The notes under the pieces: generated by a model
Seen by the model: the letters and a program-made list of their open reading frames with translations, nothing else
What the model was told of the DNA's origin: nothing
The model's database searches: none
DNA from: Euryarchaeota archaeon UBA23
GTDB lineage: Archaea > Thermoplasmatota > Poseidoniia > Poseidoniales > Thalassarchaeaceae
Reading direction: 5' to 3'
Assembly: GCA_002498725.1 (NCBI GenBank)
Contig: DAIJ01000032.1
Coordinates: 62,001 to 126,000, forward strand
Length of the DNA stretch: 64,000 nucleotides
In this document: positions 55,960 to 64,000 of the stretch, in pieces
How positions within the stretch are numbered: position 1 is the stretch's first letter
How the letters are laid out: each line of letters starts with the position of its first letter
Position numbers and translations under genes: made by a program

Positions 55960-58900
55960 ATGACCGATAGATCGATGGAGAGTGCAAGTAGAGTTAATCA
56001 ACTTCCAACATTTTCAATTGTAATATTAGTTGTTACAATGTCCTCAATTGGATTTTTTAGTGTTGAAAGCCAGGATGAACCGATTTCCGACGAACTCTTT
56101 GCAAAAGAGATGCCTAGATTTGCCTCAAGCCCGGGTCACACTGTATTTGGGGAGTACGTAGGGGCACATTGGTGTGGTCCCTGTATGAGTAGTGCTTCAC
56201 CATCTTTAAGTAACTTGAAATCAGATAATTCTGATGATTTTACATACGTTTCATTCTTTGAAGGGGACAGTAGTGGTTGGCCTTCAGATTCTCCAATAAA
56301 TAGGATGGATCACATTATGGCTGGGTCTTCTGGTTATCCTACCTTTGCTTTCGCAGATGTTGCTTCTGGTAATTGTTACAGAGTTGGGGCATCTGGATCA
56401 AATTACTATGATCCTCAATTTAGTTCAGGAGGGTGTATGCATGCCGACTCAACAGATTTTCGAATGGAACTCTCAATATCTCTGAATGGGGCCGGAGATA
56501 CAGTAACAACATCCCTTGATGTTACTTACATTGGTAGTGGTTCAGTACAGGTTTTTGTTTATGGTGCAATTACCGAAAAAACTGGTGCTGAGGCATATAG
56601 TAATGGATACAAGCCACACCACGTATGGAGAGACTGGTTGTTAGATAGTACTGGTACAGGATTTGAACAAATAACTCTCAACTCAAATCAGTTGGAATCT
56701 TTATCTTGGGATACTCCATTAAGCAAGGTTCGTGCATCAGGAGGCGCCACTCAATGGGAAAATTTTTGGCCGGTAATCGCTTTGATGGATGGCCCACATA
56801 CTACTTGGAATGAAGTATATGCAGCCATTGATCTTGACATGGGTCCATTAGTTGATGTAGGGATCAATCAATTCGATGCTCGGAATTCAAATGGTAATTT
56901 AGGATTCATCCAAGGAGATATTATTGATCTAGAAGTTCAAGTTATGAATAATGGTGCTGAATCATATGATGATGGAGGAACTATTTCAATTTACCATATT
57001 CAAGGGGCAGATGAGGTTGAACTAGGTAGTATTTCCATTAATCAACTTGGAGTTTCAGGAACTCAATCCTATGTAACTAGTTTTGATACCAGTGGTATTA
57101 GTATGTCTCCATCAGGAGCCTCTTCATTCAGGGCAAGACTTAGTGGTCTTACCGGAGATCGGATTAGTTCTAATGATTACATGGATGATATGGCTTTTCA
57201 TGATATGCCACCCACAGCAAGTCGCCCTTCTTCTATTGGTTCTCCATCAATTCATAGGGGGGTTGATCTTCAGTTTGAATCCACCGCACTATCTAATGAT
57301 CTCATTGATGACACTTCCACAATGACTACTGTTTTCCAGTATTCAATGAGTGGAACCGAGAATTGGCAATCTTCATGGATTACAAATGTAGAATTGATTG
57401 GTACTGGAGGAAATTCTCGTTACGTACATACAATATCTCCTCCAATTAATGCTAATACTGGCAACTATGATGTCAGAATTCAATGGACAGATCCTGCAGG
57501 TCAAACTTCTGATTGGAAATTTGCCGAGAATGCTTTTGAGTTACGTAATGCTTTACCTAAAGTTCTTGGTTCAGGTGACGACGGGTACTTTGGAGTGCCT
57601 ACTGTAAAGGTAGATAATATCGAAAGAATCCCAATAGTTGGCCTGATTTCAGATGCCGAAACACCTCTTTCTATGATTGATATAGATAGCAATGCCCCTG
57701 AATTTATTTCATACGATTCATCCACACTTGAGCTTTTGGTAAACTTCCAAGAAGTGGCTTTAGATTCTCAGGGTAACCCTTTGACTCAGGGCTTATTTGT
57801 AACTGTTGATGATGGAGAAGATGTAAACACTGGAACAATTTTATTCAACGTAGTTGAAAATGGCCAACCTAGGTGGGCACCTATACCAACTCAATCATTT
57901 GATGAAGGTGGTTCAGGCAGCCTTGCTTTGACATATTTCTTGTCAGATTCAGATAATGACGGAAACTCTGTCCCACCTACCGGGCTTGAAGTGAGTATTG
58001 TTTCTATTAGTGATGAAAATTTGATAAGAGCGAATTTAAATGGACATATGCTAAATGTTGAATCTCTAGATGATGATTCATTTGGTATGTCTGAGATCAC
58101 AATTAGAGCGTCTGACGGGATCAAATTTTCAGATACAGTAGTAACATATCACGTAAATAATATCAATGATGCTCCAAGAATAGACATGGTTGGCCAAGAA
58201 GAAATACTTGTTCAAGTAGGAGATAGAATAAATCTTGATATTCTTAGTTTTATTACTGATGTAGATGATCCCGATGAAGAGATTTGGATTACTGTAACAA
58301 CATTTGTACCAGGTTCTGTTCTTTATAATCCAATTTCTGGTTTACTTACAATGAGTTGGGATGCCTCTGGAGAGGAATTGGTAACGATAACAGCTGAAGA
58401 CAGGCACGGAGATGCTAGTGCACAAATTATTACTGTTACAGTAGTTAGTCAGTTGCCACTTCATTGGGAAGATAGTACTGGGGATGGAGACCTTTCTGTT
58501 AACATTAGCAGTGTCGATTTCGGTAATAATCCCAGTGTTTTAATTACTAATATAGGAAGTCATGAACTTTCTGATTTAGAAGTAAGATGGAGCGTTTGCA
58601 ATAGCATTACTGGAATTTGTAATGATTTCGGAATATCTTACAACTTTGGACCATTTATTGTTCTGGCCGCAGATGGAGATGGCCTATCGACGGGCGATTA
58701 CGTTACACTTGACGTTAGTTCTGTAGATTCAAATGGTTTTGATCGTTCAACATCAATTTCTTACAAGATTTTTGCAACACAGCCAAATGTTGCCGAAGCA
58801 GATGAAAGTGGAAATAATCTAGAAGATTCTAGTGATTCTGGAATTAGTATGCTTTCTGTAGGCCTCAGTATTGGTGTAATTTTACTTCTATCTATAGTCG

Positions 58901-59130
58901 TCGTTTTATTGGCCGTACTCAGTAGACAAAGGTCGAACTTGTTAGCATACAATCATGTTGTCATGGGTATAGATGAGCATCACGATCAACCCACTTATTC
59001 TCCGTTACAGAATATACCTCCTCCACCCCCTGGAATGGGGCCTCCACTTCCTCCAGAGGGGCTTCCTCCAGGATGGACCATGGAACAATGGAATTATTAT
59101 GGGGAATCCTATCTAAAGAGTAGAGATTAA
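55960..59130 (+). CDS. Surface protein with thioredoxin-like domain and beta repeats
   Basis: This 1056-residue protein has an N-terminal signal (about residues 15-35), then a thioredoxin-like domain (about 50-190) with the redox motif AHWCGPCMSSASPSL (CxxC), suggesting exchange of disulfides outside the cell. Beta domains follow: a CARDB-like segment (GINQFDARNSNGNLGF), and cadherin/Ig-like tandem repeats ending near residue 830 (for example FITDVDDPDEEIWITV). A membrane segment lies at about residues 960-985; the cytoplasmic tail is Pro-rich (PPPPPGMGPPLPPEGLPPGW) and ends with WTMEQWNYYGESYLKSRD. It starts with an ATG just after the palindrome region. The partner proteins are unknown, but several large Cys-rich surface proteins are encoded nearby. 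Confidence 0.86.
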   Translation: MTDRSMESASRVNQLPTFSIVILVVTMSSIGFFSVESQDEPISDELFAKEMPRFASSPGHTVFGEYVGAHWCGPCMSSASPSLSNLKSDNSDDFTYVSFFEGDSSGWPSDSPINRMDHIMAGSSGYPTFAFADVASGNCYRVGASGSNYYDPQFSSGGCMHADSTDFRMELSISLNGAGDTVTTSLDVTYIGSGSVQVFVYGAITEKTGAEAYSNGYKPHHVWRDWLLDSTGTGFEQITLNSNQLESLSWDTPLSKVRASGGATQWENFWPVIALMDGPHTTWNEVYAAIDLDMGPLVDVGINQFDARNSNGNLGFIQGDIIDLEVQVMNNGAESYDDGGTISIYHIQGADEVELGSISINQLGVSGTQSYVTSFDTSGISMSPSGASSFRARLSGLTGDRISSNDYMDDMAFHDMPPTASRPSSIGSPSIHRGVDLQFESTALSNDLIDDTSTMTTVFQYSMSGTENWQSSWITNVELIGTGGNSRYVHTISPPINANTGNYDVRIQWTDPAGQTSDWKFAENAFELRNALPKVLGSGDDGYFGVPTVKVDNIERIPIVGLISDAETPLSMIDIDSNAPEFISYDSSTLELLVNFQEVALDSQGNPLTQGLFVTVDDGEDVNTGTILFNVVENGQPRWAPIPTQSFDEGGSGSLALTYFLSDSDNDGNSVPPTGLEVSIVSISDENLIRANLNGHMLNVESLDDDSFGMSEITIRASDGIKFSDTVVTYHVNNINDAPRIDMVGQEEILVQVGDRINLDILSFITDVDDPDEEIWITVTTFVPGSVLYNPISGLLTMSWDASGEELVTITAEDRHGDASAQIITVTVVSQLPLHWEDSTGDGDLSVNISSVDFGNNPSVLITNIGSHELSDLEVRWSVCNSITGICNDFGISYNFGPFIVLAADGDGLSTGDYVTLDVSSVDSNGFDRSTSISYKIFATQPNVAEADESGNNLEDSSDSGISMLSVGLSIGVILLLSIVVVLLAVLSRQRSNLLAYNHVVMGIDEHHDQPTYSPLQNIPPPPPGMGPPLPPEGLPPGWTMEQWNYYGESYLKSRD

Positions 59131-59166
59131 CCCTCAAATGGCCATTTCTCTTTTACACAATTCCTT

Positions 59167-59188
59167 ACGCACCTTCAAGAAGGTGCGT
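59167..59188 (+). promoter_or_regulatory. Perfect 9-bp hairpin in the lonB leader
   Basis: ACGCACCTT (59167-59175) and AAGGTGCGT (59180-59188) are exact inverted copies around CAAG, followed by CTTTC. It lies 36 bases after the upstream stop and 29 before the lonB GTG, so it may end the first transcript or control lonB translation. Confidence 0.5.
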
Positions 59189-59217
59189 CTTTCAGGACTG
59201 ATCCCGAGGTATGAGCC

Positions 59218-61248
59218 GTGAGCGATACAGAGTTGCCTGTAGACCCACTAGAATCGTGGGAAGATGGAGCCGCTTTTGGCGTAGCTGATGATAAAGATCC
59301 TATTTGTACCCAACCGGTTGAAGAGTGGGCATCTCAGTTGAAAATAAATTCAACAGAAGAGGTCCCAATTCCAGAGAAATTAGTTGATCAAGTGATAGGT
59401 CAGGAAGCTGCATCTATCATAGTTCGTAAAGCCGCAGAGCAACGCCGTCATATTATCATGGTAGGTGAACCCGGTACTGGAAAGTCAATGTTGGCTCGCT
59501 CGATGACAGAATTTCTTCCAAAAGAGCAATTAGAGGATATTCTAGTATACCGTAATCATGAGGATGAAAACGAGCCTCGGATTCGTACAGTTCCTGCGGG
59601 TCGCGGTTCAACTATAATTTCAGAGAGAAGAACTCAAATCAAACAACAAAGAGAGAGGACAAATAGAACTCTATTATTCATTGCTCTTGTTGTTGGTGCG
59701 GCATTACTTCTAGCAACTATTAGTTCTGGAGAAGTACTTACTTTCATATTCGGCTCATTTCTTCTAGTATTCGGATATTTCTTTCTCAGAACTCGTCTAA
59801 CTGCTGGAGACGAGGGTAATATTCCAAAATTACTTGTTAAACATGAGCGTAATGAAGAAGTTCCTTTCGTGGATGCAACAGGGACGCTTGCTGGTGCCTT
59901 GCTAGGTGATGTGCGACATGACCCTTTCCAATCCGGTGCGGATCTAGCTACTCCTGCTCACGAGAGAGTTGAGCCAGGGGCAGTTCATAGGGCCAATAAA
60001 GGAGTTCTTTACATTGATGAAATAAGAATGTTAAGAATGGAGGAACAACAAGCTTTACTCGTCGCTATGCAAGAAAGAGCACTCTCAATTTCCGGTCGAT
60101 CTGAGAGGTCCAGTGGTGCATTGACAAAGTCCGAACCAGTTCCAACGGACTTCATCCTAGTTGCTGCAGGAAATCTTGATAGTATCCAAAACATGCATCC
60201 GGCTCTTAGAAGCAGAATCCGCGGATATGGTTACGAGGTTTATGTGAATACTGATATGCGTGATACAGAAAGAAATCGTCGTAGGCTAGTACGTTTTATT
60301 GCTCAAGAAGTTCGTAATGAAATGAAGAAGGATACTGGTAAACCTATACCGCATTTTGATTCTAATGCCATAGGTCTTATTTTGAAAGAAGCTCAGAGGC
60401 GTAGTGGTAGGAGAGGTAAATTGTCACTTAGACTTCGTGAATTAGGTGGTCTAGTTAGGATTGCTGGTGATTTAGCTGCTGAAGAAAATTCTCCATTAGT
60501 ATTGTTAGAACACGTGACTCGTGCTAGAGCCATTGCGAAACCACTTGAACAACAGGTAGCAGATCGATACTTAGAGAGACAATCTGAATACTCTATGCTG
60601 GTTAATCGTGGCGAAAGAATTGGTAGAGTGAATGGTCTTGCTGTACTTGGTGCAGATACAGGACTTTCAGATTACTCTGGTGTTGTACTACCTGTAGAGG
60701 CGATGGTCACCCCCGCTCAAGGTAGATCTGGAAAAGTAATTGCAACGGGAGGATTGTCAGATTTAGCCCAAGAGTCTGTAACTAATATTAGTGCAGTAGT
60801 AAAGAAATTAACCGGAAAAGACATTCAGGATTATGATCTTCACGTTCAATTCCCTGGCACTCACAATGTAGATGGAGATAGTGCATCTATTACAATGGCT
60901 ACTGCTATAATTAGTGCATTTGAGGGAATTCCTATCGATCAAAATTTAGCCATGACAGGGTCTCTATCTGTAAGAGGTGAAGTTCTACCAATAGGTGGTG
61001 TTTCTGCTAAAATTGAAGCCGCCGTTAAATCAGGTATAGGTAGGGTAATAATTCCTAGGTCAAATCAACAAGACGTTTTAATTGATGAGAAATATGAATC
61101 AAAGGTTCAGATTATACCTGTAGACTCTCTTGATGAAGTTCTTCAACATGCATTAATTGGTGCTGAGGAGAAGGTCAGTTTAGTAGAGCGTCTAGCAAGT
61201 GTAATTGACACAATATCTGGAAATCCAGATAGCCATCCAAGTGCCTGA
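59218..61248 (+). CDS. lonB: Membrane-anchored ATP-dependent Lon protease (archaeal LonB)
   Basis: Archaeal LonB is an AAA+ protease held in the membrane that removes damaged and membrane-linked proteins. AAA+ Walker A GEPGTGKSM near residue 82; two membrane segments (about 145-165 and 172-190) inserted in the ATPase as in LonB (LFIALVVGAALLLATIS and VLTFIFGSFLLVFGYFF); Walker B LYIDEIRML; a sensor region ALRSRIRGYGYEV; and the Lon Ser-Lys protease domain with S555 (VDGDSASIT) and K598 (GGVSAKIEAA). 676 residues. GTG at 59218 is used; the nearby ATG at 59211 is out of frame, and GAGGT precedes it. The N-terminal Lon domain of bacterial LonA is absent, as expected. Confidence 0.96.
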   Translation: MSDTELPVDPLESWEDGAAFGVADDKDPICTQPVEEWASQLKINSTEEVPIPEKLVDQVIGQEAASIIVRKAAEQRRHIIMVGEPGTGKSMLARSMTEFLPKEQLEDILVYRNHEDENEPRIRTVPAGRGSTIISERRTQIKQQRERTNRTLLFIALVVGAALLLATISSGEVLTFIFGSFLLVFGYFFLRTRLTAGDEGNIPKLLVKHERNEEVPFVDATGTLAGALLGDVRHDPFQSGADLATPAHERVEPGAVHRANKGVLYIDEIRMLRMEEQQALLVAMQERALSISGRSERSSGALTKSEPVPTDFILVAAGNLDSIQNMHPALRSRIRGYGYEVYVNTDMRDTERNRRRLVRFIAQEVRNEMKKDTGKPIPHFDSNAIGLILKEAQRRSGRRGKLSLRLRELGGLVRIAGDLAAEENSPLVLLEHVTRARAIAKPLEQQVADRYLERQSEYSMLVNRGERIGRVNGLAVLGADTGLSDYSGVVLPVEAMVTPAQGRSGKVIATGGLSDLAQESVTNISAVVKKLTGKDIQDYDLHVQFPGTHNVDGDSASITMATAIISAFEGIPIDQNLAMTGSLSVRGEVLPIGGVSAKIEAAVKSGIGRVIIPRSNQQDVLIDEKYESKVQIIPVDSLDEVLQHALIGAEEKVSLVERLASVIDTISGNPDSHPSA

Positions 61249-61301
61249 TACACCTAGGCGTTTAATTAAATCCCTGTTCTTATACGAGGTGCGGGGATTA
61301 G

Positions 61302-62090
61302 ATGATTAGACCTGCTGTAGTAGCCCATGGTGGAGCGGGCGCTGGACCTGAAAGGCAAGTTAACGTGGAAGAAGCTGTAATTAGGGCCGCAGATATACTG
61401 AAGAGAGGCGGTAGTGCATTAGAAGCAGCTATAGAAGCATGTGTGATTCTAGAAGATGACCCCGTATTCAATGCCGGTACTGGTTCAGTATTTCGAACAG
61501 ATGGGTCTGTCCTAGTCGATGCGTCTATTCAAACATCCGACGGGAGGATGGGTTTTGTAGTAGCAATGAAGGACACTCCTAACCCAATCAGGATCGCTGC
61601 AGATTTATTGGATGAAGAAATAAATGGGTTAGCCGGAGAAGGTGCAAGGATTTGGGCTGATAGTAAGGGCTTTGATAAAAGAAAAGTTGTGGGTCGAATT
61701 CCTCATGAAGAATCAACAGACACTGTAGGAGTTATAGCCAGAGATAAAGATGGACTGATTGTTTGTGCAACTAGTACTGGAGGTTGTAGTAATAGACCAC
61801 CTGGAAGAGTTGGAGATGTTCCTTTACCTGGTTGCGGATTTTGGGTTCAAAAAGAAGTTGGAGTAGGTGCAACTGGGATAGGAGAGGCAATAACTAGGGC
61901 TATGTTAAGTTACAGAGTTGCAGATCGTATTTGTGCAGACATTGAAATTGAGGAAGCCATCAAATCAACTCTGGATGAAGTTATTGATGATAAATCAGAG
62001 GTCGGAGTAATCGCTCTATCTTTGCAAGGTCTAGGCGTAGGTATTTCTAATCGTAATAATATGCCTTGGGCTACTTGGTGCGCCGAGTAA
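61302..62090 (+). CDS. Isoaspartyl peptidase / type III L-asparaginase (Ntn-hydrolase)
   Basis: A self-cleaving Ntn-hydrolase that removes iso-Asp from peptides and often acts on asparagine. The autocleavage point is before Thr141 in ESTDTVGVIA, which becomes the catalytic residue. Other marks: VVAHGGAGAGPE at the start, VFNAGTGSVFRTDG, and the alpha/beta signature CATSTGGCSNRPPGRVGDVP. The 262-residue length fits a short family member. ATG at 61302; GAGGTGCGGGG lies about 10 bases upstream. It follows lonB closely, so protein turnover and peptide repair may be linked. Confidence 0.93.
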   Translation: MIRPAVVAHGGAGAGPERQVNVEEAVIRAADILKRGGSALEAAIEACVILEDDPVFNAGTGSVFRTDGSVLVDASIQTSDGRMGFVVAMKDTPNPIRIAADLLDEEINGLAGEGARIWADSKGFDKRKVVGRIPHEESTDTVGVIARDKDGLIVCATSTGGCSNRPPGRVGDVPLPGCGFWVQKEVGVGATGIGEAITRAMLSYRVADRICADIEIEEAIKSTLDEVIDDKSEVGVIALSLQGLGVGISNRNNMPWATWCAE

Positions 62091-62155
62091 TGACTTATTT
62101 GTAGGGGATGCGCTTAAGCATGAACCTCTGGTCGGCGGCCCGTTGGAGGCATCAG

Positions 62156-62431
62156 ATGTCGGATATCGAGACTCGCATACAGCAGATTGCTCAGGTTCTT
62201 GGCCAATTGGAAGACAATCAAGTTCCGCGTAATATCCGAAACGCCTCTCGCGATGCAGTCCAGAAATGGCTTCTTAATAATGACAAAGATCTAGATATCC
62301 GTTTAGGTATGACTGCATCAATATTGGACGACATATTCAATGATGCTAATTTACCAATTCATTATGGTCCACTCTGCCTTCAAATTCAAACAGCTTTAGA
62401 GGCTCTACTTAATGAAGTAAAGCAAATCTAA
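62156..62431 (+). CDS. UPF0147 family small protein
   Basis: This 91-residue protein matches the archaea-wide UPF0147 family, which is all-helical and of unknown function: LGQLEDNQVPRNIRNASRDA, and TASILDDIFNDANLPIHYG. The ATG at 62156, preceded by GGAGG about seven bases before, is chosen over an open frame that extends 16 codons upstream. It overlaps the convergent LysE gene by four bases. The genus-wide distribution makes this a useful archaeal marker in the window. Confidence 0.93.
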   Translation: MSDIETRIQQIAQVLGQLEDNQVPRNIRNASRDAVQKWLLNNDKDLDIRLGMTASILDDIFNDANLPIHYGPLCLQIQTALEALLNEVKQI

Positions 62432-63036
62432 AACAATGGAAGTGCAATACTAATAGCAATTGTAAACATTATGATTGCAATCCCACCGTCGATATACCTC
62501 CAAGACTTTGGATTTTCCATCAAGGGAGATAGCAACCTTGCTCCATATCCTAGACTGAAGAAGAATATGAATGAAGCAAGAGCAGCACCGATTCCGAAAA
62601 TTTCTCGTTCTGGTCCATCGTATCTTGAAGATGCAGTACCCAATAATACTAGAGTATCTAAGTACACATGTGGGTTTAACCATGTAAATGCCAATGTTGT
62701 AAATACAACTGTAGATAGATTTTCATCTTCACTCTCTGAAATATATATTGCTTCAGGGTCTAGTGCAGATCTCACTCTAAGAATTCCATAAAAAACGAGG
62801 AAAACTATTGCAGCCATTGAAATCCAAAAAGCACCTTGCTCATATTCGGCCAACCAAGCTCCAACTCCGAGAACTCCAGCGGCAATTAACGTGGCATCAG
62901 AAATTGCACAAATACAACATACTACAAAAATGTGTGAGCGGATTAATCCCTGTCGCAAAACAAAAGCATTCTGGGCTCCTATTGCTACAATAAGGCCCAA
63001 ACTGATTGCAAACCCTTCTATTGCTATGCTGAGCAC
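62428..63036 (-). CDS. LysE/ArgO-family amino-acid exporter
   Basis: Multi-pass membrane exporter of the LysE superfamily, which pumps basic amino acids such as lysine or arginine out of the cell. The start GFAISLGLIVAIGAQNAFVLRQG and CAISDATLIAAGVLGVGAW match ArgO/LysE closely; later segments are TLAFTWLNPHVYLDTLVLLG and ASFIFFFSLGYGARLLSPLM. About six membrane segments in 202 residues, the family norm. Start is GTG at 63034-63036. It lies 55 bases after the L40e gene on the same strand and may share its promoter. Confidence 0.92.
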   Translation of the reverse strand: MLSIAIEGFAISLGLIVAIGAQNAFVLRQGLIRSHIFVVCCICAISDATLIAAGVLGVGAWLAEYEQGAFWISMAAIVFLVFYGILRVRSALDPEAIYISESEDENLSTVVFTTLAFTWLNPHVYLDTLVLLGTASSRYDGPEREIFGIGAALASFIFFFSLGYGARLLSPLMENPKSWRYIDGGIAIIMFTIAISIALPLF

Positions 63037-63091
63037 ACTTGGTCGAAAGCATTGACCTTGAAAATAGTTGAGGCTTAATAAAAACGACTAA

Positions 63092-63247
63092 TCATACCGA
63101 TCTACGTTCTTTCGCCTTGAGTCTTAGGCCAGTATAGCCACACTTTCTGCAGACTCGAACCTTGGTTCCACGATGTGTTGCACTGCAACGCATACAGATC
63201 CACTTGTCTAATAGACGCCGCTCTGCCTCTGGAAACCTCTGAGCCAT
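63092..63247 (-). CDS. rpl40e: Ribosomal protein L40e
   Basis: Translation gives 51 residues starting [20 protein letters not shown], with the zinc-binding four Cys in CMRC and CRKCG, followed by [15 protein letters not shown]. This is the archaeal/eukaryotic L40e large-subunit protein, whose usual text is PEAExR, CMRC, CRKCGYxxLRxKxKE. It acts in translation and binds zinc. ATG at 63245-63247. It is too short for common ORF cut-offs. The gene is divergent from purA and reads toward LysE. Confidence 0.95.
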   Translation of the reverse strand: MAQRFPEAERRLLDKWICMRCSATHRGTKVRVCRKCGYTGLRLKAKERRSV

Positions 63248-63363
63248 ATGGTCGCGGCGACTTACCACTCATTGATAATTCATTCCCAAGGTGACCGACC
63301 CATAAACTATCATAATTGCTGCACCAATTAGTTCATACACCTTCCACATATCCCTTAGTTACG
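63248..63363. promoter_or_regulatory. Divergent promoter region between rpl40e and purA
   Basis: This 116-base AT-rich gap must hold the promoters of both genes. CCATATGG overlaps the rpl40e start, and an AT-rich CATAAACTATCATAATTGC stretch (63301-63319) lies where a purA TATA box could be. No other gene or repeat is seen. Confidence 0.4.
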
Positions 63364-64000
63364 GTGCCTGCAACTGTAGTTCTTGGAGCCCAATGGGGTG
63401 ACGAAGGAAAGGGGAAAGCAATTGACCAGTTGGCACCCCAATCCACATGGGCAGTTCGCTTTCAGGGTGGTAATAACGCAGGACATACAATTGTACTTGG
63501 AGACACTACAATAAAGCTCCATCAGATTCCTTCGGGTGTAACCTCTTCTCAATGTAATTTAGTCCTTGGAGATGGGATGGTAATTGACCCATGGGTGCTA
63601 GAACAAGAATTAGACCGATGGCATGGTTTGACAGGTGAGAGGCCAGAGGGTGCTCGTCTTTTCATTTCAGAAAGAGCATCAGTAATACTTCCATTTCATC
63701 GACTATATGATTCAGCAGATAAGGTGGTTGGTACTACAGGCCGTGGAATAGGTCCAGCATATCGTGATAGAATTGAGCGAGTAGGAATCAGGTTCGCAGA
63801 TATCAAGGGAGTACTTGCGGACTCTGAAAAAATAGCAAATACCATTTCTCGTATGAATAAACAGTTGACAACAGTTGGTGTCGAAGAACAGATTGTTTCA
63901 GAAGATTTACGAAAAGATCTTGAATGGATTCTTGATAGGTTTGGAGATGCTATAAAACCTACAGGTCAGATGGTGGATATTGCACTCCGTAATGGCGAAA
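63364..64000 (+). CDS. purA: Adenylosuccinate synthetase, N-terminal part (cut by window edge)
   Basis: PurA joins IMP and aspartate with GTP to make adenylosuccinate, the first step to AMP. The first 212 residues are here and the frame is open at the right edge. The GTG at 63364 starts MPATVVLGAQWGDEGKGK, with the P-loop GDEGKGK and catalytic Asp; then FQGGNNAGHTIV with the catalytic His; and VGTTGRGIGPAYRDRIER for IMP binding. Sequence is typical of PurA throughout. The rest of the gene, with the GTP-specific NKxD motif, lies outside the window. Confidence 0.96.
   Translation, partial: MPATVVLGAQWGDEGKGKAIDQLAPQSTWAVRFQGGNNAGHTIVLGDTTIKLHQIPSGVTSSQCNLVLGDGMVIDPWVLEQELDRWHGLTGERPEGARLFISERASVILPFHRLYDSADKVVGTTGRGIGPAYRDRIERVGIRFADIKGVLADSEKIANTISRMNKQLTTVGVEEQIVSEDLRKDLEWILDRFGDAIKPTGQMVDIALRNGE

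Noticed and set aside
23232..64000. Prophage, transposon or integrase remains
   Set aside because: I looked for transposase, integrase and terminal repeats throughout and saw none; bacterial-type genes are present but without mobile-element marks.

Overview
This window looks like chromosomal DNA of a free-living euryarchaeon, most likely Marine Group II (Poseidoniales/Poseidoniia). The archaeal information-processing set includes NMD3, exosome Csl4, ribosomal protein L40e, the UPF0147 family, archaeal AspRS, archaeal TrmI and membrane-anchored LonB. It sits beside bacterial-type genes: DNA gyrase, MutL, SufBCD, FabH, RmuC and Ccm. There are also several very large membrane-anchored surface proteins (PKD, CARDB-like, RCC1, GCC2/GCC3 and thrombospondin-3-like repeats), as is common in that lineage. 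By eye the DNA is AT-leaning. Coding density is very high: no stretch over 300 bases lacks a gene, many convergent pairs overlap or abut, and TTG/GTG starts are frequent. The lineage is inferred from gene content; no marker tree could be run.

Layout. 0-8.7 kb: MutL C-terminus, aroA, an unknown membrane protein, tRNA-Ser(GCT), gyrB-gyrA and aroD. 8.7-18.6 kb: a secreted HExxH protease with PKD domains and a small membrane partner, a glutaminyl-cyclase-like protein, membrane proteins, a thymidylate kinase with a non-canonical start and a long extra C-terminal region, a membrane Smr-domain protein and a 46-residue zinc-binding protein. 18.6-22.6 kb: sufC-sufB-sufD with a divergent NifU-like scaffold. 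22.6-29.2 kb: a rhomboid, giant subtilase and Maf row. 29.2-31.6 kb: ccmAB (fused)-ccmC-ccmD. 31.7-40.7 kb: NMD3, PGI/PMI, M23-like protein, RmuC, aspartate-semialdehyde dehydrogenase, a METTL5-like methylase, a Csl4-zinc finger-RRM-RGG fusion and a radical SAM protein. 40.7-45.6 kb: a 1640-residue repeat-rich surface protein. 45.7-52.1 kb: a six-gene enzyme operon (formyltransferase, SDR, luciferase-like monooxygenase, asparaginase II, aldehyde dehydrogenase, KAS III). 52.2-64 kb: cold-shock protein, AspRS, aldo/keto reductase, TrmI, thioredoxin-like surface protein, LonB, isoaspartyl peptidase, UPF0147, LysE, L40e and the start of purA.

How it fits together. The mix suggests a heterotroph that degrades protein outside the cell (subtilase, HExxH protease), handles peptides and amino acids (isoaspartyl peptidase, asparaginase II, LysE exporter), builds Fe-S proteins with SUF and may mature c-type cytochromes with a Ccm system. 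Three genes too short for an ordinary ORF listing were found by reading the sequence (46-aa zinc protein, CcmD, L40e), plus the truncated purA at the right edge. The most interesting items are the Csl4-RRM-RGG fusion, the tmk with no ATG/GTG/TTG start, the unexplained six-enzyme operon and a set of perfect short palindromes close to gene starts.
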